A stretch of DNA of 64,000 nucleotides from Trichomonas vaginalis G3. Taxonomy: Eukaryota > Parabasalia > Trichomonadida > Trichomonadidae. The notes under the pieces are model-generated. The model had not been told where the DNA came from. It made no database searches and saw nothing but the letters and a program-made list of their open reading frames with translations. Shown one piece after another: positions 29,016-37,865 of the stretch. Positions within the stretch are counted from its first letter, which is position 1, and each line of letters opens with the position of its first letter. The translations under genes and the position numbers were made by a program. The stretch is from the NCBI RefSeq assembly GCF_026262505.1, contig NC_067206.1, forward strand, positions 38,577,660 to 38,641,659. The letters are read 5' to 3'.

Positions 29016-29321
29016 ATGTCATTTCCGAAAAATAGAAGCGTGAGTGTTTCAAAAGGTTTAATGGCGGTGGCAGATGTGAAGTTAAATTCACCAACTCAAA
29101 CAAACAGTCAAAGTGTTGTTGTCAATGTCAAAGAAAGAGATGTTGAAGTGGGGAAACCATACGAAGACGAAGATGGTATAACAATAGTTCCTGTAAAAGA
29201 ACAACCAACATATCCTGAAGTTAGCAGAGACTTAAGTTCTGTTGCAGATATTCGAAACGACTACCAACAACTTAAAGACAAACTTAAAACTCAGGAGAAA
29301 TTTGTCAAGCTTTGGGTATAA
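29016..29321 (+). CDS. Unknown element protein, 101 aa
   Basis: MSFPKNRSVSVSKGLMAVAD, then a Val-rich region (SVVVNVKERDVEVGK) and PTYPEVSRDLSSVADIRNDY ending in a Lys/Gln helix (QQLKDKLKTQEKFVKLWV). I chose the ATG next to the divergent promoter rather than the longer upstream frame, which overlaps the opposite gene. Its stop overlaps the next ATG (TAATG). The pair 29016/29321 corresponds to 5841/6220 in element 1. Function unknown. Confidence 0.55.
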   Translation: MSFPKNRSVSVSKGLMAVADVKLNSPTQTNSQSVVVNVKERDVEVGKPYEDEDGITIVPVKEQPTYPEVSRDLSSVADIRNDYQQLKDKLKTQEKFVKLWV

Positions 29322-29596
29322 TGTTAAACTTGGTCGAACACAACCCTGTAAAAGTGAACTCATATGTCATCGCACCTCATGAAATTTTGAAAGAACTATT
29401 GAAACTTTTGACAGAGGCAGACGATATAAACATCAAAGAAATAGAACCCGACATTGCTTGCTGTGGTGTTTCATATAATGTCATTGACAAGATATACGTT
29501 ATGAAAGGAGGTGAAACGTTGAACTTAAAATATAGTTTCCCAGACGTCATAAAAATATTTGACGACCACAACATTTCATTAAAATTTACTTGCTAA
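29321..29596 (+). CDS. Conserved small element protein with ACCG motif, 91 aa
   Basis: Start overlaps the previous stop (TAATG), implying coupled translation. The product has an amphipathic helix (PHEILKELLKLLTEADDINI), then KEIEPDIACCGVSYNVIDKI and LNLKYSFPDVIKIFDDHN. The Cys-Cys-Gly core and the strands around it are shared with 6220-6453 of element 1, so this is a real conserved gene. Function unknown. It sits just upstream of the penton-like gene. Confidence 0.6.
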   Translation: MLNLVEHNPVKVNSYVIAPHEILKELLKLLTEADDINIKEIEPDIACCGVSYNVIDKIYVMKGGETLNLKYSFPDVIKIFDDHNISLKFTC

Positions 29597-29600
29597 GTAA

Positions 29601-30406
29601 ATGGCAGAAGACATAGTGGTTTATACTATTACGACTAAAAACCCTGAGTCATATAATTCTATAACAACAAACTTACAAAGTCCTCAAGGACGATATTGTA
29701 AACTGACCTTAAACACGATGACGACTAAAGCCTGTTTTGCTCTTTTGACACCAGAAGACTTTGTTGTTGTGAATGGTAAAAAAACTTCTTTGAAGATACT
29801 TACTCAGATATACCACCAACAGGTTTTGTTGACTTATTTAATACTTTAAGGACGGATGTAACATGTGCTGCAACTAGAGCAGGTTTCATTATGTTTGGAT
29901 GTCCGACTGAGTTTAGTATAAACGATATGAGCTATAATACAAAACTTATATCTGGTTTTTACTACCAACAGTTTCCTATAACAGGAAAAGGTGTCATACA
30001 AGGTTTGTCTGTTCCATTGACTTTAAGTACACCTATTTTATATATTGTTTCAAACTTAGGTTCAAAGTGCTATTCGAATGTCGACAGAAACTACTATGAC
30101 CAAAAGATACTCATGCGTATAAACAACACTTTCTCTGCTGTTTGCCTATTGTTCATTCGAATGCAGAATTTTCAGCTTTAGTAACTCAAACACTTTTGGC
30201 AAACATAAACTTAACCTTAGTTGACGCAAACTTTTGTTCCTGTAAAACTTTTATGTCCTATGTATTTGTCAATGACGGCAGAAAGTTTCGAATTGGAAGA
30301 TGCAACTGGTGAAAGTATTGTACTACAAGAACAACTTCAACAACAAATAGCTCAAGAACAACAAATGCAACAAATGGAACAAATGCAACAACAAGCTCAA
30401 GAATAA
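29601..30406 (+). pseudogene. Candidate penton/minor capsid gene, broken
   Basis: Starts MAEDIVVYTITTKNPESYNS and encodes strand-rich segments (YCKLTLNTMTTKACFALLTP; FIMFGCPTEFSINDMSYNTK; YYQQFPITGKGVIQGLSVPL). Near the end FVPVKLLCPMYLSMTAESFE resembles VELKAPVRMTVEVDF of the 6650-7426 protein, and a Gln-rich tail follows. The position after the 91-aa gene matches element 1. Broken. Confidence 0.45.
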
Positions 30407-30434
30407 AAAAATATTTTTTTTTATTTTTATAAAA

Positions 30435-31660
30435 ATGTACAGAATAGACGTTTCAGATTTTTATGACTTCCAAGCGTTCAGAAATATGTGTCCATTTTAG
30501 AGACTATAACAAAGCAGTCGAGAATTTGAAACGTTTAGTCATTTATGTTGACTCTGCCCCAGAATGTTATGTTATGAAAGAATGGGATGTTGTCTTTAAC
30601 AAACCAAGAGCAACCAAGTTTCAGAAAAGAAAGACAGAAACTTAAGAAAATAAAAGTCGTGCAAGTTGGTATGAAGATGTTGATGCTTGGGATATTTATT
30701 GTCAAAGTTAGAAGATTTTTCAGTTCGTGGTATAAAGTTCTATACACCATCTCCAAACTTCTATTCTATCTTCACTGGATATAAATACGAACAAGTAGAA
30801 TGGAAAGAAAATGTTATAGAAGCTTGGTTAGACCATGTCAAAGAAATTATATGCAATGGAAACGAAAGAGTCTATGAGTTATCTTATGTTGGTTTGCAAA
30901 CATCTTACAACATCCAAGTGCTAAAAATGAAACTGCTCTCATTATAATTGGAAAACAAGGAACTGGTAAGAACACTTTCTTTACAGATATCTTATGCAAA
31001 CTGTTAGAGGGCTATTCGAACCCTAATATGACAAACTTAGAAAACATCTGCGGTAAATTTAACTCTTCAATAGAGAATATGAAACTTATAGTATGTAACG
31101 AACTTCAAAGTATAGATACAACAAAAGTTTTGAACTCAGATGCTTTGAAGAGTCTTATAACAGACAAAGTTGGAGTTGTTGAAAGAAAGTATAAAGACCA
31201 AAGAGTTTGTGAAAATGTGCAAACTTCATTATGGTTTCAAAACAATGTTGTTCCGATGAAGTTAGAAAGTTCTGACAGAAGATATGTAGTTGTCAGAACG
31301 TCAGATTCTCATATGCAAGATACAGAATATTTTGACGACTTAGCAGAAACTTTAAACCTAACTTTTACAACCACTTGTTCTCATATTTCATGAATTAGAT
31401 ATTTCTAACTTCAATCCAAGACAAATTCCACATACCGAAGAGAGACAAACATTGTTAGAAGCAAACAAGAGTGTATATGAACTGTTCATAGATGAAACTG
31501 ACTTTGAGTGTTTAGATGAAAGGTCATTGTACGATTCGTATAACAATATTGTCAAGAATATGGTTATATGGCAGCTTCTAAACGTACATTCTTGGCAAAT
31601 GTCAAAAGTCTTTTAGATGTTCAGAACGGCGTATATACAAAGAAAAAATTTTTATGAGTA
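30435..31660 (+). pseudogene. D5-like superfamily 3 helicase/NTPase, broken
   Basis: Starts MYRIDVSDFYDFQAFRNMCP after a TTTTTTATTTTTATAAAA leader. The middle encodes a P-loop of the D5 type, IIIGKQGTGKNTFF. It is followed by NMKLIVCNELQS (Walker B) and FQNNVVPMKLESSDRRYVVV (the N-N...S-D-R-R sensor/arginine segment). G-x-x-G-T-G-K-N and S-D-R-R are the landmarks of D5-type SF3 helicases used for replication by poxviruses, virophages and many Polinton-like viruses. A primase part is not obvious. It is the only replication enzyme I see in element 2. Broken. Confidence 0.75.
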
Positions 31661-31696
31661 AATTTAAAAAAAATATTTTTTTATCCGATAGAAAAG

Positions 31697-32113
31697 ATGA
31701 CGAAATATATTTCAGTCAACAAGTATATGTCAGTTAAAGAAGAACTAGACCCATTCGCTTATTTGAATGTTTACTTCTACCATTTTGAAAAGTCTACATT
31801 TGACAAAGTTTGGAACATCGAACCAGTTAAGTTTGCTATTGTGACTAAAAATGGTGCGAAATTTGAAGACTTAGACATAGAAGGTTTGTTAGCAGTCAAA
31901 GAAAATTTTGACAGAAGGTTCTCAAACCTTAAAGAAGGCAAAGCATACAAACTTGTTATACCTTATGAACCAAAGAAAGCAGACGACTATGAATATTATG
32001 AGTCTAAGATAGTTGAAGTTCAAGGTAAATTGGGTAAAAAGATTTTAGAGTCTAAGCCAGTGTTTGCTCCTAAAGAGGAAGAGAACATTGACATTGACCC
32101 AGAAATGTTCTAA
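31697..32113 (+). CDS. Unknown element protein, 138 aa
   Basis: Open frame after an AAATATTTTTTTATCC leader. MTKYISVNKYMSVKEELDPF, then strands YLNVYFYHFEK and KFAIVTKNGAKFEDLDI, helix LLAVKENFDRRFSNLKEGKA and YKLVIPYEPK, with an acidic end (PKEEENIDIDPEMF). Strand-rich fold, acidic tail and location right after the helicase recall small single-stranded-DNA-binding proteins, but this is only an inference from layout. No family recognised. Confidence 0.5.
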   Translation: MTKYISVNKYMSVKEELDPFAYLNVYFYHFEKSTFDKVWNIEPVKFAIVTKNGAKFEDLDIEGLLAVKENFDRRFSNLKEGKAYKLVIPYEPKKADDYEYYESKIVEVQGKLGKKILESKPVFAPKEEENIDIDPEMF

Positions 32114-32131
32114 AAATAAAATTTTATTTTT

Positions 32132-32592
32132 ACATGTCAAATTTCTTTTTCTCTGGAACTGGTTCAGGTTCTTTCTTCTCTTCTTCTACTTTCTTTTTCT
32201 TTCTTTCTTTTCTTTCTTTCTCTCTTCTCTTCTTCTCTGGTGGAGTTATGTCAAATTTCTCGAACCATATTTATGTAAAAGTTCTTTGTCCTTTAATAGC
32301 TCTTCTATTCTGTTTTCTATTTCATCTTCAAGAACAGCGCATGTGTCTTCTTTGCATTCTAAGAACTTTTGTTGGACTTCATCTTTCCAATCGGCGTCAT
32401 CTCTGTCAACAAGTCTGTCATTGACAAATTTTAAGACTGCTCTTTGTAATGTTTTATGGTTCTTGTCATATTCCCAGAAACAGAACTTTAGAACAAATTC
32501 ACCTTTCTTGTTTACACTATGTAAGATTTTATGGTCGACAGATGTTTTGAGTCGAAAAGTTTGTCTCGAATATAGATAGCGAAATCGCTAGA
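32132..32592 (-). pseudogene. Charged element gene, broken
   Basis: Minus-strand coding sequence starting MSSDFAIYIRDKLFDSKHLS. It includes GEFVLKFCFWEYDKNHKTLQ and VNDRLVDRDDADWKDEVQQK and has a Lys/Glu-rich low-complexity end (about 32150-32240). It converges with 31697-32113. No family recognised. Broken. Confidence 0.4.
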
Positions 32593-32631
32593 CATTTTCT
32601 AAAAGATAAAAATTTTAATTTTTCTAAAAAT

Positions 32632-33500
32632 ATGTTAGAAAAAAAGTTTGCTGACATTGACAAGAAATTTGAGAATGTTTTAAAAAGAACAAGAGGAAGT
32701 TAGAAAATGCTCAGATAAAACCCATACATGACAAGTTCTTATTTGCTCAGAATGGTATAACAGGTCTAATTGCACCACCTGGGTCGGGTAAGACTTTCAC
32801 TTATCTTAAAATGGCTGCACAACAACAAGAACTAGATGAGAAGAACCCATTCTATGAGTTAGTAGTCATTTGTAGTACTTCTGGTCAATTTGACCAAACC
32901 GTCAATTCGTTCAAAGATATTATAAAGAAGTCTAAGTTAGTATGTATAAAAGACTCTGAGTTGTTAGATTGGATAAAGAAGTACCAAAGAAGAGTTTTGA
33001 AGTACAATGCTATAAATGAGTATATAATTCGAAGTTTAAAGACCCAAATGAGGAAATGCAGAGAATATTAGAGAAGAAACACTTCAGAAACAAACAGAAA
33101 GAGATAGAATACATTTCGAAGAAATTGCAATCGTACGATTGGAAGACTTACCCTCATAGATGTCTTCTTATCTTAGATGACTTTGCTTCTCATCCTTTGT
33201 TAAAGAACAGAGAACAAGACATGTGTCGAATTCTTAAGAAGCTCAGACACTTTAACATTCAGTTGTCATTTGTGTACAGACAGCAAGAGTTTAAGTAAGG
33301 ATGTAAAGAGAATACTTACTGACATTGTACTTTTCCCTGGATTGTCCGAAGACGATTTCATGGAACTTATGAAAGAGTCCATGGCAGGTAAGTTTGACAG
33401 ACATGAACTATGGGAGAAGTACAAAGTCATACAAGACCCTCATACTTCTTTCAGAATTCACATCTACGCGAACAAAGTTCAAATTGTAAAAAGTCAATAA
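32632..33500 (+). pseudogene. Packaging ATPase (A32/FtsK-like), broken
   Basis: The coding sequence has a Walker A loop (APPGSGKTFTYL) near 32775 and a Walker B (CLLILDDFASHPLL) near 33165, with KLRHFNIQLSF after it as in the intact ATPase of element 1 (VRHYHLTVAIL). The final part (DIVLFPGLSEDDFMELMKES) parallels DFVIFQGFSRYDIELIWKQS. It is the clear homologue of 4533-5420. Broken. Confidence 0.8.
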
Positions 33501-33621
33501 AAATAAATGGTTCATTTACTCTGCTTGTTTGAAGTTGTCAAAATACTCTGTTACCCCTGTAAAAGTCGGTCTAGAGAAATTTCATGAAATTTGGTCATTT
33601 TTTTCAGCAAAAATATATTTT

Positions 33622-33797
33622 AGGGTAGAAGGTTAGATATAACCTCTTTTCTAACCTCTTTTCTACCCCATATGTCCTTACTGAAAAAGTACGTGTTCCA
33701 TATGTCATTTTACTCAGAATTTTACTCAGAATTCAATAAAAATATATTTTAGGGTAGAAGGTTAGATATAACCTCTTTTCTAACCTCTTTTCTACCC
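33622..33797. repeat. Two palindromic repeats, right-type orientation
   Basis: Two copies (33622-33668 and 33751-33797) of AGGGTAGAAGGTTAGATATA with a CCTCTTTTCTAACC...TTCTACC continuation, each after AAAATATATTTT. Between them is CATATGTCCTTACTGAAAAA-type sequence that recurs at 37905-37980. The 300-bp stretch 33501-33805 has no gene. Confidence 0.8.
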
Positions 33798-33805
33798 CAG
33801 TTATT

Positions 33806-34126
33806 TTATAAGCGTTTTACATGGTAAACATTGTGAATTCGTGAAATTCTAAACAGTTTTGTAGCTTCTATTTCTTCTGTCAGTACATCGAATGTTTTCA
33901 CAATGCCGAAAGTTTCTTTATATTTCTTCTTGACGTCAGATAGAAGGAAATCGTCAGCTGTTGGATAGTTTTTGTTCAGAAATGTCAACATGTCCATTTT
34001 ATCTTCTGCTGGTTTCTCTACTTCTTTCTTTAAGTCAGCATAGTCGTTTCGCATACGTTCTATCTCTTTGACGGAGTAGTTATATTTCCTCATTGCTGCT
34101 TTACATTTTGAACATTGTGGGTTCAT
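33806..34126 (-). pseudogene. Element gene with CxxC and winged-helix-like end, broken
   Basis: Encodes MNPQCSKCKAAMRKYNYSVK, with C-x-x-C near the start, a Lys/Glu helix, and a C-terminal section TFLNKNYPTADDFLLSDVKK ... RISRIHNVYHVKRL whose helix-helix-strand pattern suits a winged helix. The 34127-34247 interval looks like decayed coding sequence between this and the next gene. Function unknown. Broken. Confidence 0.4.
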
Positions 34127-34247
34127 TTTTGCGTTATATTCTGAAACCTTACCTGCTAGTATGACTAAGGCGTCAATTGCTCTCTTTAACTCAAAAGTTG
34201 CGGGTTTTATTTGTTCGTTCCATACCTTACCCTACTATCTTTATCTC

Positions 34248-34718
34248 TTATTTCCAAACACATTTTGCAACTAACGAAACAAAGTTGTCGTAGGTCTTAA
34301 ACTCCCCAGATTTGTATATGTCAGAGATGTTCTTATATACCATATCGCAATCTTTGTCCATGACTTTGTGGTTGCAATGAAATCCAAGAAACTCATAGTT
34401 AACCTTTCGTATGAACTTCTTTATTTCTACTGAGTCAGTTGCTTTGACTTCTATTTCGTCGAATTCAGGAATAGTTAGTTTTTGTTGTTGGATTTCAGGC
34501 AATTTGGGTAAATGGTCAATAATGTCCTGCATTTCATAAAGATACTGTTCATTTGTTTCATCTTTCGCACTACAGTCTAAATTACTTGTTAAAAGTTCTT
34601 GCTTTATCTTCTGGATTTTTGTTTCGAAAGTATATGAAGAAGGAATGAAGCTTTTCATCTCTACTAACATTGACGTAGGATTCATGACTAAAGAGTTTGG
34701 TGCTGTTGTTGCTAACAT
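34248..34718 (-). CDS. Unknown element protein, about 156 aa
   Basis: MLATTAPNSLVMNPTSMLVE, then charged helices (FETKIQKIKQELLTSNLDCS), a LPKLPEIQQQKLTIPEFDEI linker and a C-terminal helical domain with VNYEFLGFHCNHKVMDKDCD. I chose the ATG at 34718, just after the A-tract/T-tract palindrome at 34732-34752, over an upstream frame that runs through that promoter-like sequence. No family recognised. It may have continued into 33806-34247 originally. Confidence 0.45.
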   Translation of the reverse strand: MLATTAPNSLVMNPTSMLVEMKSFIPSSYTFETKIQKIKQELLTSNLDCSAKDETNEQYLYEMQDIIDHLPKLPEIQQQKLTIPEFDEIEVKATDSVEIKKFIRKVNYEFLGFHCNHKVMDKDCDMVYKNISDIYKSGEFKTYDNFVSLVAKCVWK

Positions 34719-34802
34719 GTTCTTACAATAAAAATAAAAAAATATTTTTTTAAAAAAACCAACTTTATTTTTTATTTCGGGAAAACTCATGACAAATTCA
34801 AG

Positions 34803-35014
34803 AGGGTAGAAAAGAGGTTAGAAAAGAGGTTATATCTAACCTTCTACCCTAAAATATATTTTTGCCGAATTCATGAGTTTTGGTTGAAAGAATACGGTGG
34901 AGCCAAAAGTGGCTCGACCTCAAAACAAGCATTTTCTGTATAAAATTCATGAAAATTCATGAGGTTAGAAAAGAGGTTAGAAAAGAGGTTATATCTAACC
35001 TTCTACCCTAAAAT
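34803..35014. repeat. Two palindromic repeats, left-type orientation
   Basis: Copies at 34803-34850 and about 34963-35010 read GGGTAGAAAAGAGGTTAGAA onward and end TTCTACCCTAAAATATATTT, the reverse of the 33622/33751 copies and the same way round as the innermost copy of the left TIR (23695-23742). They mark the left edge of the small-gene island. The 290-bp stretch 34791-35083 holds no gene. Confidence 0.8.
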
Positions 35015-35083
35015 ATATTTTTGCCGAATTCAGCAACAAAATTCAAATTGTAAACGGTTTAATAGAAAAAGTGTTATTTTTTC

Positions 35084-35278
35084 ATGTCCGAAGACTCGAA
35101 GGTGCAACACTTCCAAAATACCGACGAACTCAGAAGAGCAGCATGGCAGTATGTTCTTGACAACTTCTTTGAGTTCTCCAGGTACACCTTGGAAAATGCT
35201 GAAGAACTCCGACACAGAGAATTTGGAGAAATTGCACTCCAATACTACCTTGACAAACAAAGGGTAAACAAAGGGTAA
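35084..35278 (+). CDS. Island gene 1: small helical protein, 64 aa
   Basis: MSEDSKVQHFQNTDELRRAA, WQYVLDNFFEFSRYTLENAE, then EELRHREFGEIALQYYLDKQ and a basic end. Three amphipathic helices with aromatic and charged faces suggest a small helical-bundle protein, perhaps an interaction or DNA-binding partner. Open frame with GTGTTATTTTTTC just before the ATG, a leader similar to that of the next gene (GTGACATTTTTA). First gene of the intact island between palindromes. No family recognised. Confidence 0.55.
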   Translation: MSEDSKVQHFQNTDELRRAAWQYVLDNFFEFSRYTLENAEELRHREFGEIALQYYLDKQRVNKG

Positions 35279-35319
35279 AATAAGACTAAAAACTTAACGT
35301 TTAAAAAGTGACATTTTTA

Positions 35320-35520
35320 ATGAGCTCCGAGTCACCGAGAAAACTTGGTCAGATGTTAGCAGCTTACTTCCCTGAGGAGGATGGAAGCGTTACATACGTA
35401 AGGTTCAAAAACAACGAACCTGGAATTGCGTACCAAATTCGCAATTACATGACCATGGAAGAGTACGAAAGGTTTCTACAAGAGAAACCAGCTCTAAACA
35501 ACTCAGAAAAGAAAGAGTAA
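35320..35520 (+). CDS. Island gene 2: small protein, 66 aa
   Basis: MSSESPRKLGQMLAAYFPEE, then DGSVTYVRFKNNEPGIAYQI and YMTMEEYERFLQEKPALNNS with a Lys/Glu end. A short helix, a two-strand hairpin (SVTYVRF / GIAYQI) and a C-terminal helix can be seen. The start at 35320 is preferred to a longer frame because its leader matches gene 1. It converges with the 35549-36169 gene. No family recognised. Confidence 0.55.
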   Translation: MSSESPRKLGQMLAAYFPEEDGSVTYVRFKNNEPGIAYQIRNYMTMEEYERFLQEKPALNNSEKKE

Positions 35521-35548
35521 AAAGTTTAACTCGTAATTGTTTATTTTT

Positions 35549-36169
35549 TTACTTGTATGGGCAAGCTGCAAGAATGAAGTCGACTATCTCAGTCTTTGTC
35601 TTGACCAGTTGGACTGCTCTTGCGAGTACGTCTGTTTTGCGGTCTCCAGCTGGTGTCTGACCTTCGTAATTGCGCATGTTCTTGAGAGCTCCAACTGTAA
35701 ATGGCTGTAAGATGAAGAGTCTCTCAGACTGCTTGAGGTAGTCTTCACGGTCACGAACCGAATCTGTGGTACGAGTCGAATTGGTCGACCTTAGGGAAGA
35801 GACTGAAAGCCTGTCATCTTCCATAGGGGCTGTGGCATACTCTTTGCGTAAACGGTTCAGACCTTCTTCGAACTCTTGGTCTCTCTTCGATTGGGATTGA
35901 GATTGGAATTGGGGTGGAGGGTTTGACATGAACATCCAAGGGTTAGGGAAGTAAGGCATGGGTTGAGGAGGGTAGTTTGGAAAGCCTTGTGGTGGGTAGT
36001 AACCTTGAGGTGGGTAGTAACCTTGAGGTGGAAATTGGTAGTAATTCGGAGGTCCTTGTTGGAACTGAGGTTGCTGTGGGTAGCCTTGTGGAGGTGGAAC
36101 CTGTTGTGGTGCTGGAGCATGCTGTTCTTCTGGCTGTGGAACGGGTTCAGTAGGTGGGACGTCGGACAT
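35549..36169 (-). CDS. Island gene 3: Pro/Gln/Tyr-rich protein with C-terminal helical domain, 206 aa
   Basis: The first 100 residues are low complexity: PPTEPVPQPEEQHAPAPQQV and tandem QGYYPP units (QGYYPPQGYYPPQGFPNYPP), like prion-like or phase-separating regions. The rest has a Ser/Thr/Arg segment (LSVSSLRSTNSTRTTDSVRD) and a helical end (TDVLARAVQLVKTKTEIVDF ILAACPYK). The gene is read away from the 21-bp tandem array at 36198-36555, which lies directly upstream. Organisation (disordered Pro/Gln/Tyr arm plus small folded domain) would suit a scaffold or nucleoprotein. Function unknown. Open. Confidence 0.6.
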   Translation of the reverse strand: MSDVPPTEPVPQPEEQHAPAPQQVPPPQGYPQQPQFQQGPPNYYQFPPQGYYPPQGYYPPQGFPNYPPQPMPYFPNPWMFMSNPPPQFQSQSQSKRDQEFEEGLNRLRKEYATAPMEDDRLSVSSLRSTNSTRTTDSVRDREDYLKQSERLFILQPFTVGALKNMRNYEGQTPAGDRKTDVLARAVQLVKTKTEIVDFILAACPYK

Positions 36170-36197
36170 TCGTTTGTGTCTTAACCGTCTTTGTTCT

Positions 36198-36555
36198 GAA
36201 ACAATATAATATTGTCTTGAAAAAGTACAACATTGTCTTGAATAAGTACAACATTGTCTTGAAAAAGTACAACATTGTCTTGAAAAAGTACAACATTGTT
36301 CTGAAAAAGTTCAACATTGTCTTGAAAAAGTACAACATTGTCTTGAAAAAGTACAACATTGTTCTGAAAAAGTTCAAGACTTGTTCTGAAAAAGTACAGC
36401 TGTACTCAAATTTGAGAGACATTGTTCTGAAAAAGTACAACATTGTTCTGAAAAAGTACAACATTGTCTTGAAAAAGTACAACATTGTCTTGAAAAAGTA
36501 CAACATTGTCTTGAAAAAGTACAACATTGTCTTGAAAAAGTACAATATTGTACTG
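36198..36555. repeat. Tandem 21-bp array between divergent island genes
   Basis: About 17 copies of a 21-bp unit, ACATTGTCTTGAAAAAGTAC plus one base, with a TTCTGAAAAAGT variant in several units and one interruption near 36385-36415. Long frames run through it on both strands only because 21 is a multiple of three. It sits exactly between the divergent starts of genes 3 (36169) and 4 (36563), so operator- or origin-like iterons are the natural reading. Confidence 0.8.
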
Positions 36556-36562
36556 ACTCAGT

Positions 36563-36925
36563 ATGGAGCTTGACCCCTTAGACGAAGCAATTTATCTAAT
36601 TGAGGTAAATGAAACCGTGAAGGAATATCTCAGCAAGTGCAAACCAAGCAAGTCCATTGGCTTCTGGTTGTCCAAGAATAGTGTCTTAAAGTTGGAAATT
36701 GAAACAGGTGTTGCAATTCAAGTTCCAGAAGGCACTGCATTCGATGATATTAAGGATGTGAAGAAAGAAGCCCTCTTGAAGTTCTTCATGAAACGTCCTT
36801 GGATACTACTTCCATATCGTGAGAGCCCAATTCCACGAATTACACAAATTCTCAGAGCACTACTTCACTACTCTGGACAGCCGTTCTTCATAACCTCAGA
36901 AGGCGACATCCAACCAATTCAGTAA
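36563..36925 (+). CDS. Island gene 4: unknown protein, 120 aa
   Basis: MELDPLDEAIYLIEVNETVK, then SIGFWLSKNSVLKLEIETGV and VPEGTAFDDIKDVKKEALLK, ending RITQILRALLHYSGQPFFIT. A mixed alpha/beta pattern with a central hydrophobic strand pair and no Cys. The start follows directly on the last 21-bp repeat; that array is presumably its control region. Open frame, no family recognised. Confidence 0.6.
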   Translation: MELDPLDEAIYLIEVNETVKEYLSKCKPSKSIGFWLSKNSVLKLEIETGVAIQVPEGTAFDDIKDVKKEALLKFFMKRPWILLPYRESPIPRITQILRALLHYSGQPFFITSEGDIQPIQ

Positions 36926-36952
36926 ACATCTCATTTTAACTTCACTTTTTTT

Positions 36953-37249
36953 ATGTTTTTACTCACACTCGTACTCAACAGGTTTGTGTACAACTATTTC
37001 AACTGTGAACCTTGTATTGACCGGTCTTCCTGCAAATGCAAGTTCGGTCAATACACAATTTATGGTGGCAAGAAAGACAGTGGGGAATGTTATTCTGACA
37101 TCTGTTGTTGCGCTCGAGAGAGATTTGAAATTTCAGAGCCACCTCCCCCAAGAACTCCAACACCAACACTCAAGTTACCAGAGTCTCATGTGAAGAAGAA
37201 GCCTTCTGGTAAGTTTCTTATAGCCATATACATGGCACGCTTTGAGTAA
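36953..37249 (+). CDS. Island gene 5: Cys-rich protein with hydrophobic N-terminus, 98 aa
   Basis: The N-terminal MFLLTLVLNRFVYNYFN is hydrophobic and could be a signal or anchor. Residues 18-55 contain eight cysteines (CEPCIDRSSCKCKFG, GECYSDICCCARERFE), consistent with a disulfide-rich or metal-binding knot. A Pro/Thr-rich linker (EPPPPRTPTPTLKLPE) and a short basic tail follow. The leader contains TTCACTTTTTTTATG, which matches the Trichomonas initiator consensus TCA-Py-(T/A) at the usual short distance from ATG. A secreted or surface peptide is one possibility. No family recognised. Confidence 0.55.
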   Translation: MFLLTLVLNRFVYNYFNCEPCIDRSSCKCKFGQYTIYGGKKDSGECYSDICCCARERFEISEPPPPRTPTPTLKLPESHVKKKPSGKFLIAIYMARFE

Positions 37250-37271
37250 AAACATTTTTTTCATTTTTTGA

Positions 37272-37865
37272 ATGAAGCAAGTTAAATTCGTCCCACACCA
37301 ATCTCAATGGACCGATGAAGAGTTTCAAGCTATGGTTGAAGATGTTGAGAACGACATAGACGGCGAACTTGAAGGAGCTCAAACCACAATTGCAACCAAA
37401 ATTGCACAAGTCAAGGAACAGATAGCTCCACTTAAAGCTACCAAAGCTACTCTTGACCTCATGGATACTTACCGTTTAGAAGTAAAGAGTGGAATAAGAC
37501 AATTAAAATTAAAACTTCTAAACTACGAAGCTATACTCCAAAAGTTAGCAGAAATGAGAAGACTTTACCAGAGCTACTTACATGTAAGGGACTTACCTTC
37601 AAGCAGTCCGACCAAAGATGAATTTTCTGACATTGTCCCAATTTTGTCCGAAAGTCAGCTCAGATGTTTCGAACTGCTCCCAACATATCCAGAATATGAA
37701 CGTTTGCCTGAACTCTTCCGCAATCTCAAAAAACGTTTTTTGGTTCTCATGTTCGAAACTTTTATCGGAAGAGACAACAACACAGGAAATAAACTTCTTC
37801 GTATATGTTTTGTCGAGACTTCTTCGTCAATGAGTGTAAATGACCCAAAATATATTTTAGGGTAG
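37272..37865 (+). CDS. Island gene 6: coiled-coil protein, 197 aa
   Basis: The N-terminal WTDEEFQAMVEDVENDIDGE is acidic. Residues about 35-115 are heptad-like (TTIATKIAQVKEQIAPLKAT; IRQLKLKLLNYEAILQKLAE MRRLYQSYL), predicting a coiled coil. The C-terminal domain has LSESQLRCFELLPTYPEYER. The last 25 or so codons run into sequence also found in the element TIR (GTGTAAATGACCCAAAA...), so the natural C-terminus may be set by that junction. A TTTCATTTTTTG initiator-like leader precedes the ATG. Open frame, no family recognised. Confidence 0.55.
   Translation: MKQVKFVPHQSQWTDEEFQAMVEDVENDIDGELEGAQTTIATKIAQVKEQIAPLKATKATLDLMDTYRLEVKSGIRQLKLKLLNYEAILQKLAEMRRLYQSYLHVRDLPSSSPTKDEFSDIVPILSESQLRCFELLPTYPEYERLPELFRNLKKRFLVLMFETFIGRDNNTGNKLLRICFVETSSSMSVNDPKYILG

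Noticed and set aside
32064-32579. Plus-strand frame rich in Phe/Leu/Ser resembling a membrane protein
   Set aside because: It is the complement of a Lys/Glu-rich minus-strand gene; the hydrophobic look comes from reading AG-rich sequence backwards.
36147-36573. Long frames on both strands over the 21-bp repeats
   Set aside because: The unit is a multiple of three, so repetitive peptides (MLYFFKT, NIVLKKY) appear on either strand; they are artefacts.
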